Both the position numbers and the translations under genes were made by a program. Positions 7,751-14,607 of a DNA stretch of 24,863 nt are shown piece after piece. The notes under the pieces are model-generated. The model did not search any database. It was not told the origin of the DNA and was given only the letters and a program-made list of their open reading frames with translations. Origin of the DNA: an uncultured Coriobacteriaceae bacterium (GTDB taxonomy: Bacteria; Actinomycetota; Coriobacteriia; Coriobacteriales; Eggerthellaceae); NCBI GenBank assembly GCA_900552365.1, contig URZP01000011.1:1-24863 (forward strand), given 5' to 3'. How positions within the stretch are numbered: position 1 is the stretch's first letter; every line of letters begins with the position of its first letter.

Positions 7751-8800
7751 CTAGCTGCTTGGATGTAGGAATGCGTCCAGGAGCTCGCGCTGCCTATCTC
7801 GGTTCACGCGCTTCAGTTGAAGCCTGACGTGCAGCTTTCTGGCGATCTGACTAGCGAGCTGATCGAGGCCGTATCGGTTTGTGACGCTGCTTTTCGTCGC
7901 AGTGATGACTGAAACGCCCATCGCGCATAAGGAGTTCCGTCGTCGCGCGTCGTGTTCTATCTTCACAGCTCCCGAGTGAAACAGCTCGCTGTCGTATTCG
8001 ACATCAAGTTTTGCGTCTGGCCAGTAAAGATCGCAATAGAACGAATTCCCGAATGCGGAGTGAAGGGGTGCCGTGGCGGTGCTGATCTGCTTGTTCAGTA
8101 TCGGCTTCGGTAGGCCATAACCGCCTTGGCTCGCCGGCAACGAGAGGGCGAGGGCCAGTAACGATTCCATGGGAGAAGCGGACGAATCGAGGATCCGACT
8201 TGAGACGTCTTTTGCGGCCCTGCAACCTTTTCCTGAATATAGTTGAGCAAAGCGATCGAGCGCCTTTACGCCAGTTAGCTTTGATGCTGCTGTTTTCAAT
8301 TGATTGGGTTTTGTGCCGTTGGCGAAGTGCCCGAGTCGATAGGTCCCGCAGAGTTCGAACCCGAGTTGTGCAAGCTGCATTTTGTTGTAGGTGATTCCAG
8401 CTCGGGCAAAGCAGAGTTCGGGCGAGCAGACGAAGATGTTGTTGGAAACAGCCGCGAATGATCTCGAAGGAAGCCTATTTGGCGAGGCCACGCGGCAGAT
8501 TACGTCTTTAGAGCTTCTTCGTGCACTAGCATCAGGAAGAAGCAGATGGCAGGGAAAAGTCAGATTCGGGATCTCTTCCTTTAGGGTGGTCAGCTCGATT
8601 TTTAAATCGACATGCTCGGTGTTGCACGCGGCTTCTTTGTATAGGCGCATAATCGCCGAATCGCAATTTTGCCTCGCGGTATCTTGCTTAGGTTGATGAC
8701 CGACTCTTTGCGACAGGGCGGCGGGTTGCGGATTCTCTTTGGGGAGCGAGCGCGTCCTCCAGTATTCGAGTGAGGATATGTAATCAAGAAAAAGAGTCAT
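7751..8800 (-). CDS. Hypothetical protein with PD-(D/E)XK/DUF559-like C-terminus
   Basis: I do not recognise this 349-aa protein as a named family. The N-terminal 240 residues show no motif I can place. The C-terminal region contains YWPDAKLDVEYDSE with Asp262, Asp266, Glu268 and Asp270, then FHSGAVKIEHDARRRNSLCAMGVSVITAT. This order (acidic pair on a strand, His, D..R...L...G..V) resembles the endonuclease-like fold of DUF559 and very-short-patch-repair proteins. Coriobacteria carry families of such accessory proteins, some fused to AbiEi-like domains; membership here is inferred. There is no signal peptide or membrane segment. The G+C is lower than in its neighbours by eye, and it is flanked by inverted repeat pairs, suggesting acquired DNA. 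No ribosome site precedes the ATG, but a TAAGAT box lies 6 nt upstream, fitting a leaderless message. Confidence 0.65.
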   Translation of the reverse strand: MTLFLDYISSLEYWRTRSLPKENPQPAALSQRVGHQPKQDTARQNCDSAIMRLYKEAACNTEHVDLKIELTTLKEEIPNLTFPCHLLLPDASARRSSKDVICRVASPNRLPSRSFAAVSNNIFVCSPELCFARAGITYNKMQLAQLGFELCGTYRLGHFANGTKPNQLKTAASKLTGVKALDRFAQLYSGKGCRAAKDVSSRILDSSASPMESLLALALSLPASQGGYGLPKPILNKQISTATAPLHSAFGNSFYCDLYWPDAKLDVEYDSELFHSGAVKIEHDARRRNSLCAMGVSVITATKSSVTNRYGLDQLASQIARKLHVRLQLKRVNRDRQRELLDAFLHPSS

Positions 8801-8806
8801 GCCGAG

Positions 8807-8812
8807 ATCTTA
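8807..8812 (-). promoter_or_regulatory. -10 box placing transcription start at the ATG of the accessory gene
   Basis: TAAGAT on the minus strand is followed by 6 nt (CTCGGC) and then the ATG, so initiation would fall on the start codon. No clear -35 is visible. Confidence 0.35.
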
Positions 8813-9037
8813 GGGGCAATTGCTCAATTTCGAGGGTGAGCCGAGGTGCTGTTTCCAGAAGGTTATCCTGCGCTTGAAACTCGCTGGAGTGTGTGATGCG
8901 AGGCGTTGGAAGAAGATGGAGTGCTTGTTGTATCGGGCTTCGACCGCTAGTTGAGGGCGGGGTTGGCTCAGTATGCGCTTTCTCGTGCTCGGCGCTTCAG
9001 CCGTGGAATGCCGAGTATATTGCGGAGGATTTCTGTT

Positions 9038-9060
9038 TGCACGGATTTGACGGTTTTGCG
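9038..9060 (+). repeat. 23-nt repeat, copy 3 (left arm of pair B)
   Basis: The copy begins TGCACGG and ends ATTTGACGGTTTTGCG. It is 21 of 23 identical to the copy at 7520, in the same orientation, on the other side of the accessory gene. Confidence 0.75.
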
Positions 9061-9081
9061 CGATTAGCGGCGGAATTGAAG

Positions 9082-9146
9082 GGATGCCTCCCGTTTCCCG
9101 GTGTTCGAGAAACGGGAGGCATCCTGCTGAACGGGGGATTCCCGTT
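9082..9146. other. Strong hairpin plus a second hairpin inside repeat pair B
   Basis: GGATGCCTCCCGTTTC (9082-9097) and its exact complement (9109-9124) give a perfect 16-bp stem with an 11-nt loop. AACGGG (9130-9135) and CCCGTT (9141-9146) form a second stem with a 5-nt loop. Neither strand has a T-tract after the large stem, so an ordinary terminator is not well supported. Confidence 0.6.
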
Positions 9147-9197
9147 TAGATTCATCGCCGACGGGAGCGCTTCGCAGCATCTGATTGATGTCGACTT

Positions 9198-9220
9198 CGC
9201 AAAACGGGAAAAACTGTGCA
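9198..9220 (-). repeat. 23-nt repeat, copy 4 (right arm of pair B, inverted, diverged)
   Basis: On the minus strand this begins TGCACAG and ends CGTTTTGCG. It matches copy 3 at 18 of 23 positions, with the ends conserved and the middle diverged. Confidence 0.5.
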
Positions 9221-9289
9221 CCGAGCGGTCTGACGGCAGAGTGTCGTGCCGCGCTTTTTTTCAAGAGGCGCGGTTCGTGCCTGCTTGTT

Positions 9290-9321
9290 GGTTGCGACCG
9301 CTCGAACGAGCGGCCGCAACC
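9290..9321 (-). terminator. Hairpin after the pyrG stop codon
   Basis: GGTTGCG-A-CCGCTC, a GAAC loop, and GAGCGG-C-CGCAACC form a stem of about 14 bp with one mismatch, 5 nt beyond the pyrG stop. No run of T follows on the minus strand, so termination is plausible but unproven. Confidence 0.4.
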
Positions 9322-9326
9322 AGTGG

Positions 9327-10937
9327 CTATTCTTGTTCGGTTCGACGATCGAGCGCAGCGCCGACCAGTCCCGCGAACAGGGGATGCGGGCGGGTCGGGC
9401 GGCTCTTGAATTCGGGGTGACCCTGGCTTGCGATGAAGTATGGGTGGTCGGGCACCTCGATCATCTCGACCAAGCGGCCATCGGGCGACGTCCCCGAAAC
9501 AACCAAGCCGCCTTCGATAAGGCGCTCACGGAACATGTTGTTGACTTCGTAGCGGTGACGATGGCGCTCGTAGATCAGATCCTCGCCGTACACCTGGTGT
9601 GCAAGCGTCCCATCGGCAACCTTGCAGGGGTATGCGCCAAGGCGCATGGTGCCGCCTTTGTCCTCGACGTCTTCCTGCTCGGGCATCAGGTCGACCACGG
9701 GGAACTCGGCCTTATCGTCGAACTCGGCCGACGTGGCGCCCGGCATGTCGCAAACATCGCGGGCGAATTCGCATACTGCCGCTTGAAGGCCCAGGCAAAT
9801 GCCCAGGAACGGCACGTTGTTCTCGCGGGCGTATTTCGCGGCGGCTATCTTGCCCTCGAACGCGCGCACGCCGAATCCTCCGGGGATGAGGATGCCGTCG
9901 AAACCGCCAAGCTTTTCGGCGGCGTTGTCGTTGTTGATCTCCTCGCCATCGATAAGGTGGACGTTGACCTTGCAGTACTGTCCGACGCCCGCATGGTGAA
10001 GCGCCTCGACCACGGAAAGGTACGCGTCGGGGAGGCTGACGTACTTGCCGACCACGGCGATGTCGCAGGGGGTTTGGCAGTTGGTTTCAGCTTCGACGAA
10101 AGCTTCCATGGGCCGCAGGTCGATGTCGCGCACACCAAGGTTCAGCTTCTCGCAGACCATGGCGTCGAAGCGCTGATCGTGAAGGTTAAGCGGCACTTGA
10201 TATATGGAAGGGCTGTCCTCGCATGCCAGAACCTCGCGCGGGGCCACGTCGCAGAATTGGGCGATCTTCTCGCGCACGCCGTCGGAGATCTCGTGGTCGG
10301 AGCGGCAGACAATGAAGTCGGGCTGGACGCCCATCGAGCGCAGCTCCTTGACCGAGTGCTGCGTCGGCTTGGTCTTAACCTCATGAGCTGCGGCGATGTA
10401 GGGGACAAGGGTTACATGCACGAAGATCACGTCACCTGCAGGACGTTCCTTTTTGAACTGGCGCGCCGCCTCGATGAACGGCTGGCCTTCAATGTCGCCA
10501 ACGGTGCCGCCGATCTCCGAAATGACGATATCGGCGCCCGACTGTTCTGCCGCGCGGCGGATTCGCTCCTTAATAGCCTCGGTGACGTGGGGGATGACTT
10601 GGACGGTTCCGCCCAGGAAGTCGCCGCGGCGCTCGCGTGCGATAAGCGTTTTGTAAATGGAGCCTTGGGTGAAGTTCGATTCGCGCGAGAGGTTCTCGTC
10701 GATGAAGCGCTCGTAATGGCCAAGGTCAAGGTCGCCTTCGTGGCCGTCGTCCGTGACGAAGACCTCGCCGTGCTGGAAAGGCGACATGGTGCCGGGATCG
10801 ACGTTCAGATAAGGGTCCATCTTCTGCATGGTTACTTTGTAACCGCGTGCTTTAAGAAGATGTCCAAGGGACGCTGCCGTGATGCCCTTGCCGAGGGATG
10901 AGACAACGCCGCCGGTAACGAAAATATGCTTAGCCAT
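9327..10937 (-). CDS. pyrG: CTP synthase
   Basis: A 536-aa enzyme that aminates UTP to CTP with glutamine and ATP in the last step of de novo pyrimidine nucleotide synthesis. The synthetase domain opens with MAKHIFVTGGVVSSLGKG and carries MDPYLNVDPGTMSPFQHGEV. The glutaminase domain has the nucleophile Cys381 in FLGICLGLQ and the His507/Glu509 pair in GHPEF, positions that agree closely with E. coli. I chose the ATG at 10937 because GGAGG sits 6 nt upstream and the homology starts there; an in-frame ATG at 10979 would add 14 unrelated residues. It is divergent from the Xer gene. No leader element was recognised. Confidence 0.97.
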   Translation of the reverse strand: MAKHIFVTGGVVSSLGKGITAASLGHLLKARGYKVTMQKMDPYLNVDPGTMSPFQHGEVFVTDDGHEGDLDLGHYERFIDENLSRESNFTQGSIYKTLIARERRGDFLGGTVQVIPHVTEAIKERIRRAAEQSGADIVISEIGGTVGDIEGQPFIEAARQFKKERPAGDVIFVHVTLVPYIAAAHEVKTKPTQHSVKELRSMGVQPDFIVCRSDHEISDGVREKIAQFCDVAPREVLACEDSPSIYQVPLNLHDQRFDAMVCEKLNLGVRDIDLRPMEAFVEAETNCQTPCDIAVVGKYVSLPDAYLSVVEALHHAGVGQYCKVNVHLIDGEEINNDNAAEKLGGFDGILIPGGFGVRAFEGKIAAAKYARENNVPFLGICLGLQAAVCEFARDVCDMPGATSAEFDDKAEFPVVDLMPEQEDVEDKGGTMRLGAYPCKVADGTLAHQVYGEDLIYERHRHRYEVNNMFRERLIEGGLVVSGTSPDGRLVEMIEVPDHPYFIASQGHPEFKSRPTRPHPLFAGLVGAALDRRTEQE

Positions 10938-11128
10938 ATGCGCCTCCGCTGAACTTGCCGATGGATTATCCTGCGGCAAGCCGTAGCGGTGTGTCGTGAC
11001 ATTCGTCGCGGCGAAAGCCGTTCTGGCGTTGCCTGAAAGATCTTACTGCGTCGGGGGTTCGCTGGCGGGGGAAGTGTCGCCCCTGTAACAAACCATTAAC
11101 AGCGCTTCTCGATCGGTGGGGAGTCGGA

Positions 11129-11137
11129 TGCTAAACT
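11129..11137 (+). promoter_or_regulatory. Extended -10 box for the Xer gene, leaderless arrangement
   Basis: TGCTAAACT (TG at 11129-11130, TAAACT at 11132-11137) is followed by 6 nt and then the ATG at 11144, so the predicted start of the RNA is the A of the start codon. No clear -35 is present, which is tolerated by extended -10 promoters. Confidence 0.45.
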
Positions 11138-11143
11138 AGCCGC

Positions 11144-12115
11144 ATGACGACAAGGAAAGACATAACCGAGGGGAGCGCGGGCTGCGCGGGCGTCGGTTGG
11201 GCGCAGGGCGCCGGACCTTTCTCGATCGAGTCTCTTACTAATGAATACCTTGCTTTCTTGCGCATCGAGCGATCGGCGAGTGACAACACCGTAGCGGCTT
11301 ATGCGACCGACTTAAGCGATTTCGCCGCATTCCTTGATGTTCTGGGGGCCGACGACGCCACTAAGGTGACCCGCGACGACATTATTGGTTATGAAGCGGA
11401 TCTGCGAGACAGGGGTTACGCGCCATCAAGTATCGACCGGCGCATCTCGGCATTGAAAGGTTTGTATCGCTTTTGCGTGCGCGAGGGTTACTCTACTAAG
11501 AACCCGACCGAATCGGTGAAACTCCCCAAGCCCGCCGAAAAGCTTCCCGATGTGGTCTCCGTTGCTACGATGAACGCCCTGCTTGACGGGCTCCCGCATG
11601 ATACCCCAACCGATCTGCGTAATCGTGCGATCCTGGAGATGCTGTATGGATGCGGATTGCGCGTGAGCGAGTGCACGGGGCTCGATTTGTCCAGCTGCCT
11701 TCTTGATCAGGGGGTCCTTCGTATTAAGGGCAAGGGCGGGAAAGAGCGCGTTTCCCCGATATCGGGAAGTGCTGCCAACGCCTTGGCGGACTATCTTGAA
11801 ATCGGGCGCCCGCAGCTGGCGAAGCCGTATGCCAAGCCGACGTCGGCCGTTTTCCTGAATGCACGCGGTGGCCGGTTGACGCGTCAGAGCGTGCATACGC
11901 TGGTGGCGAATGCCGGCGTTTCGGTCGGTGTGAAGAACCTTCACCCTCATACGCTTCGCCATTCCTTTGCAACGCACATGCTGGAGGGCGGCGCCGATCT
12001 TCGCGTTATCCAAGAGATCCTTGGGCATTCCGATATCTCCACAACGCAGGTTTACACCCACGTCGACAGATCCCATATCCGCGAGGAATATCTGTCGGCG
12101 CATCCGCGCGCCTAG
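11144..12115 (+). CDS. xerC: Tyrosine site-specific recombinase XerC/XerD
   Basis: A 323-aa Xer recombinase, expected to resolve chromosome dimers at dif. The N-terminal SAM-like DNA-binding domain spans about 27-115 (SIESLTNEYLAFLRIERSAS onward). The catalytic domain has Arg173 (GLRVSE), the lysine in GKGGKER (about 197), His269 and Arg272 (HTLRH), His295 (LGHSDIS) and Tyr304 (TQVYTHV), all intact. The first 26 residues are an extra Gly/Ala-rich tail, and there is no ribosome site before the ATG; a leaderless message explains this. XerC versus XerD cannot be settled here, and the organism may have a single Xer. Its place before mraZ, and a full length for the family, argue against a prophage integrase. 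Confidence 0.9.
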   Translation: MTTRKDITEGSAGCAGVGWAQGAGPFSIESLTNEYLAFLRIERSASDNTVAAYATDLSDFAAFLDVLGADDATKVTRDDIIGYEADLRDRGYAPSSIDRRISALKGLYRFCVREGYSTKNPTESVKLPKPAEKLPDVVSVATMNALLDGLPHDTPTDLRNRAILEMLYGCGLRVSECTGLDLSSCLLDQGVLRIKGKGGKERVSPISGSAANALADYLEIGRPQLAKPYAKPTSAVFLNARGGRLTRQSVHTLVANAGVSVGVKNLHPHTLRHSFATHMLEGGADLRVIQEILGHSDISTTQVYTHVDRSHIREEYLSAHPRA

Positions 12116-12245
12116 CTTTGCCGTCGATCCTCATGCAGTGATGGTACTTCCTGGCATATTCGTCGGCGCGTCCTCGTGTTCGGTTCGGCGTCCCCTCATC
12201 GGCGCACCCTCACGGCCCCTATGTTCCCTTGTGCGTAGTCGCAAT

Positions 12246-12306
12246 CCCACTTTCCTCCACTTTTCCTCCCACTCTTTCACCCATTTCGTCACCCACTTCC
12301 TCCCAC
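12246..12306 (-). promoter_or_regulatory. Phased array of six CCCAC boxes, candidate MraZ-binding sites
   Basis: CCCAC-type boxes start at 12246, 12256 (TCCAC), 12268, 12280 (CCCAT), 12292 and 12302, a spacing of 10, 12, 12, 12 and 10 bp. On the minus strand they read GTGGG. MraZ is known to bind closely spaced repeats containing GTGG/TGGG near its own promoter, so these are good candidates. The array is about 220 bp upstream of the promoter and opposite in orientation to the nearer boxes. Confidence 0.55.
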
Positions 12307-12325
12307 GCGTCTGACGTGGGGTTTT
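12302..12325 (+). terminator. Candidate terminator of xerC
   Basis: CCCACG (12302-12307) pairs with CGTGGG (12315-12320) around a 7-nt loop, followed by GTTTT. The stem is short, and its left arm overlaps the last CCCAC box. Confidence 0.4.
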
Positions 12326-12493
12326 GGAGCGGCGGTGTAGCGAAGTGGGGGATGTGGAACAAAAATCCACTGCTTGAATGATGCTCTTCGGCTGGGCTTC
12401 ATTCGGCTTATTTTGTCGTACTGATTCCCATTTATACCTATTTGAACTGCGTAAATGCAATATCAGTGTTGTGGTTTCCCCGGTGAGTCGCTT

Positions 12494-12538
12494 GTGGTGG
12501 GGTGGGGGTCGTTGTGTTTTGCTGTGTTGCAAAGTGGG
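12494..12538 (+). promoter_or_regulatory. Promoter-proximal GTGGG boxes, candidate MraZ operator
   Basis: GTGG-type boxes begin at 12494, 12497 and 12502, with another GTGGG at 12534 that lies directly after the -35 of the mraZ promoter. The position suits negative autoregulation by MraZ. Confidence 0.5.
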
Positions 12539-12555
12539 ATAGATTGTCATAGAAT
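12527..12555 (+). promoter_or_regulatory. Promoter of the mraZ-dcw operon
   Basis: TTGCAA (12527-12532), an exact 17-nt spacer and TAGAAT (12550-12555) form the best sigma-70-type promoter in the window. RNA would start near 12562, leaving a leader of about 60 nt. Confidence 0.65.
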
Positions 12556-12622
12556 GCAAACACGTTAGATGACAGTGAACGAGTGCGCCCGCAAGGCGCG
12601 TCGCCGAAAGGGCGGTTAGGAC

Positions 12623-13075
12623 ATGGGAGAAGGGAAGCACACCGTTGATCTGAACGGCGAGTTTCGCTTCAAAATCGATGCCAAAGGCCGTATGTCCCTG
12701 CCGGCGAAGTTTCGCAAACTGCTTTCTGACGAGCTTGTGGTAACGCGCAGCCTTCAAGACGAGTGCATCTACGTGTTTGACGACGGCCAGTTCGAACAGT
12801 GGGTTAACCAGCTGTTCGTCGACTCCTTCGGGGGTTACCGCTCGAACAACGCGAAGCACGTCGGTCTTCGCCGCAAGCTGAAAAGCCGTGCCCGTGACGT
12901 GCAGGTGGACTCCGCCGGTCGCGTCATGATCGCAGCGGATCAGCGCGAAGCGGTGGGAATCGACAAGGATGTGGTCATTGTGGGCAACACGGGTTACTTC
13001 GAAGTGTGGGACGCAAAGCGTTACGACGACATGGATGCCGAGATCGATCTTGGCGAAATGGTCCAGGTTTCGTAG
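12623..13075 (+). CDS. mraZ: Transcriptional regulator / division protein MraZ
   Basis: A 150-aa protein with two swapped-hairpin AbrB-like halves, which assembles into rings and binds repeated boxes upstream of its own operon. The first half has the canonical motif IDAKGRMSLPAKFRKLL (Asp19 to Leu34). The second has VDSAGRVMIAADQREAVGI with Asp96 and Arg100, where the usual LP is replaced by IAA, so it is somewhat diverged. TTAGGA just before the ATG, plus AAAGGG about 10 nt upstream, serve as ribosome sites. It is the first gene of the dcw operon and ends 12 nt before the preferred rsmH start. Candidate binding boxes lie upstream, so autoregulation is likely. Confidence 0.95.
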   Translation: MGEGKHTVDLNGEFRFKIDAKGRMSLPAKFRKLLSDELVVTRSLQDECIYVFDDGQFEQWVNQLFVDSFGGYRSNNAKHVGLRRKLKSRARDVQVDSAGRVMIAADQREAVGIDKDVVIVGNTGYFEVWDAKRYDDMDAEIDLGEMVQVS

Positions 13076-13087
13076 GGCGTGCGCGTG

Positions 13088-14044
13088 ATGACAAACGAAT
13101 ATCGGCATATACCGGTTCTGCTCGCCGAGTGCCTCGAACAATCCAAACTCCAAACACAGCATACGTTCGTGGACGCGACACTCGGCGGTGCAGGGCATTC
13201 CTCCGAATTCGCCAAGCTTCTGGGGCCTGACGGGGTCTTGCTTGGAATCGACCAAGACGAGATGGCGCTGGCTGCGGCCGGGGCCAAGCTCGAAGCGATT
13301 CCAGCCGAGCAACGACCCGAGATCAAGCTTCTGCGCGGCAACTTCGGGGATATGGACGAGCTTCTCGTCGAGGCAGAGGTGCCCGGGGTCGATGTGGTTC
13401 TTTTCGACCTGGGCGTTTCCTCGCCGCAGATTGATTTACCGTCCCGTGGCTTCTCCTTTAAGGAAGATGGCCCTCTTGATATGCGGATGAATCCGGGCAA
13501 ACAAACTTTAACCGCAAAAGAGATCGTCAACACTTATAACGCAGCAGATCTCACTCGGATCATTCGCGCTAACTCGGATGAAAAGTGGGCGTCGCGCATC
13601 GCGGAATTCATCGTTCGCGAGCGTGAGCACGGGGAAATCGAGACCAGCTTCCAGTTGGTCGACATCATCAAGGCGGCGATTCCTGCATCGGCAAGGCGTC
13701 GCGGCGGTCATCCGGCGAAGCGCACTTTCCAAGCGCTCAGGATAGAAGTTAACTCGGAGCTCACCGTGCTGCGCAGTGGTCTTGACGCAGCGGTGCGCTG
13801 GCTGAATCCGGGCGGAAGGGTGCTGGTGATCTCTTACCACTCGCTCGAGGACCGCATCGTCAAAGAGACGTTCGCCCATTTCGCAGATAGGTGCACATGT
13901 CCGCCGGACCTGCCCGTTTGCATGTGCGGTAAAAAGCCGATACTCGACGTCGTGACTCGCAAGCCGATTGTTCCCACTGCCGAGGAGATCGAGCGAAACC
14001 CCCGCGCACGCAGTGCGAAACTGCGCGTCGCGCAAAAGCTATAG
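13088..14044 (+). CDS. rsmH: 16S rRNA (cytosine-1402-N4)-methyltransferase RsmH
   Basis: An S-adenosylmethionine-dependent methyltransferase of 318 aa (formerly MraW) that methylates N4 of C1402 in the ribosomal P site. The start HIPVLLAECLE is typical. The SAM site DATLGGAGHS is at 29-38, followed by GIDQDEMAL, FDLGVSSPQID and GFSFKEDGPLDMRM. The C-terminal SYHSLEDRIVK and the Cys-containing CTCPPDLPVCMCG are also family features. Three starts are possible: GTG 13079, GTG 13085 and ATG 13088. I prefer ATG 13088, with GGG at 13075-13077. It follows mraZ almost directly, as in most bacteria. Confidence 0.95.
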   Translation: MTNEYRHIPVLLAECLEQSKLQTQHTFVDATLGGAGHSSEFAKLLGPDGVLLGIDQDEMALAAAGAKLEAIPAEQRPEIKLLRGNFGDMDELLVEAEVPGVDVVLFDLGVSSPQIDLPSRGFSFKEDGPLDMRMNPGKQTLTAKEIVNTYNAADLTRIIRANSDEKWASRIAEFIVREREHGEIETSFQLVDIIKAAIPASARRRGGHPAKRTFQALRIEVNSELTVLRSGLDAAVRWLNPGGRVLVISYHSLEDRIVKETFAHFADRCTCPPDLPVCMCGKKPILDVVTRKPIVPTAEEIERNPRARSAKLRVAQKL

Positions 14045-14059
14045 CCGCCTTTTGCGGCT
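14043..14059 (+). other. Small hairpin over the rsmH stop codon
   Basis: AGCCGC, a CTTTT loop and GCGGCT form a 6-bp stem that begins inside the stop codon. No T-tract follows. It may protect the 3' end of an RNA or modestly lower readthrough into ftsL in the 92-nt gap. Confidence 0.35.
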
Positions 14060-14136
14060 TGGCTTCAAACGAATAAGAACAACCAAGCCGAACGCCGCAC
14101 GTACAAACGCAGCTCAATCACACTAAGGAGGCGGAC

Positions 14137-14604
14137 ATGGCGCAAGCAGCATATCGTTTCGACGCATATCCTATGCAACAGCCAGAGCGATCCGCCCGTC
14201 CTGACGTGCGCGTCGTTCCCGGCAAGCGTGAGCGCTCTAAGACCGAGGCGAAGCCCGTCACCGGTTCGCTGGTGTTCAGGCTCGTCATCGGCGTCATGGT
14301 CGTGATCGCCCTTACGTGCTTTGCCACCATCACGCTTAAAACGGCAACCAGCTCGGTTCTTGGCGACACCAAGAGCATTGAATCGTCGATGAGCACCATG
14401 AAATCCGATTCGACCACGCTCGAGGTTCAGAATTCGGCGTTGTCAAGCACCGCGACGATCAAAGCCCATGCCGCGAAAATCGGCATGTCCGCACCGTACG
14501 ATGTCGGCACCATCGTTTTGCAGAAGGACGTCGTCGCAACCGATGCCCAAGGCGCTCTATCCCTTTCGGGTAGCATCAAGAACGCCGCCGAGATCCAGGG
14601 TTAA
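14137..14604 (+). CDS. ftsL: FtsL-like septum assembly protein
   Basis: A small bitopic membrane protein of 155 aa. Residues 1-45 are a basic, Pro-rich cytoplasmic tail, 46-67 are one membrane helix (LVFRLVIGVMVVIALTCFAT), and the rest is outside, including a polar helical stretch (about 72-105) and KIGMSAP, the A..LGM-like element common near the end of FtsL coiled coils. Sequence alone is weak evidence. The position between rsmH and ftsI, with 3 nt to ftsI, makes FtsL the natural call; it would bridge FtsI/FtsW to the FtsQB complex. A strong AAGGAGG precedes the ATG. A Ser/Thr-rich coil with few heptads is unusual. Confidence 0.72.
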   Translation: MAQAAYRFDAYPMQQPERSARPDVRVVPGKRERSKTEAKPVTGSLVFRLVIGVMVVIALTCFATITLKTATSSVLGDTKSIESSMSTMKSDSTTLEVQNSALSSTATIKAHAAKIGMSAPYDVGTIVLQKDVVATDAQGALSLSGSIKNAAEIQG

Positions 14605-14607
14605 ACC

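Larger units (their letters stand above)
8801..9326. other. 526-bp non-coding region at the right of the accessory island
   Basis: It holds the -10 of the accessory gene, the second inverted pair of the 23-nt repeat (9038-9060 and 9198-9220), two hairpins inside that pair (9082-9124 and 9130-9146), and a hairpin just after the pyrG stop (9290-9321). A 175-codon plus-strand frame crosses the region but looks spurious. Confidence 0.6.
12116..12622. other. 507-bp control region between xerC and mraZ
   Basis: It holds the xerC terminator candidate, a phased array of six CCCAC-type boxes (12246-12306), plus-strand GTGGG boxes (12316, 12345, 12497, 12502, 12534), the mraZ promoter (12527-12555), and two small hairpins in the mraZ leader (12585-12599 and 12602-12614). 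No protein-coding gene is supported. Confidence 0.7.

Noticed and set aside
7520..9220. Repeats as a CRISPR array
   Set aside because: Only four copies, in alternating orientation, with gaps from 118 bp to over 1.3 kb and no cas gene.
8893..9420. A 175-codon plus-strand open frame after the accessory gene
   Set aside because: It runs through repeat pair B, its hairpins and into the end of pyrG, has no ribosome site and shows no protein-like composition.
9246..10901. A 551-codon plus-strand frame opposite pyrG
   Set aside because: It is an antisense shadow of CTP synthase caused by codon bias at high G+C; pyrG has all its catalytic residues.
11144..12115. Xer gene as a phage or island integrase beside the accessory island
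   Set aside because: Its length, intact Xer motifs and position before mraZ fit a housekeeping recombinase; no att-like repeat or phage gene is near.
12241..12306. CCCAC array as a CRISPR or coding repeat
   Set aside because: The unit is only 10-12 bp and no open frame with protein character spans it; protein-binding boxes explain it better.
12131..13312. A 393-codon minus-strand frame across the mraZ region
   Set aside because: It is antisense to mraZ and rsmH, which are secure, and crosses the control region without protein character.
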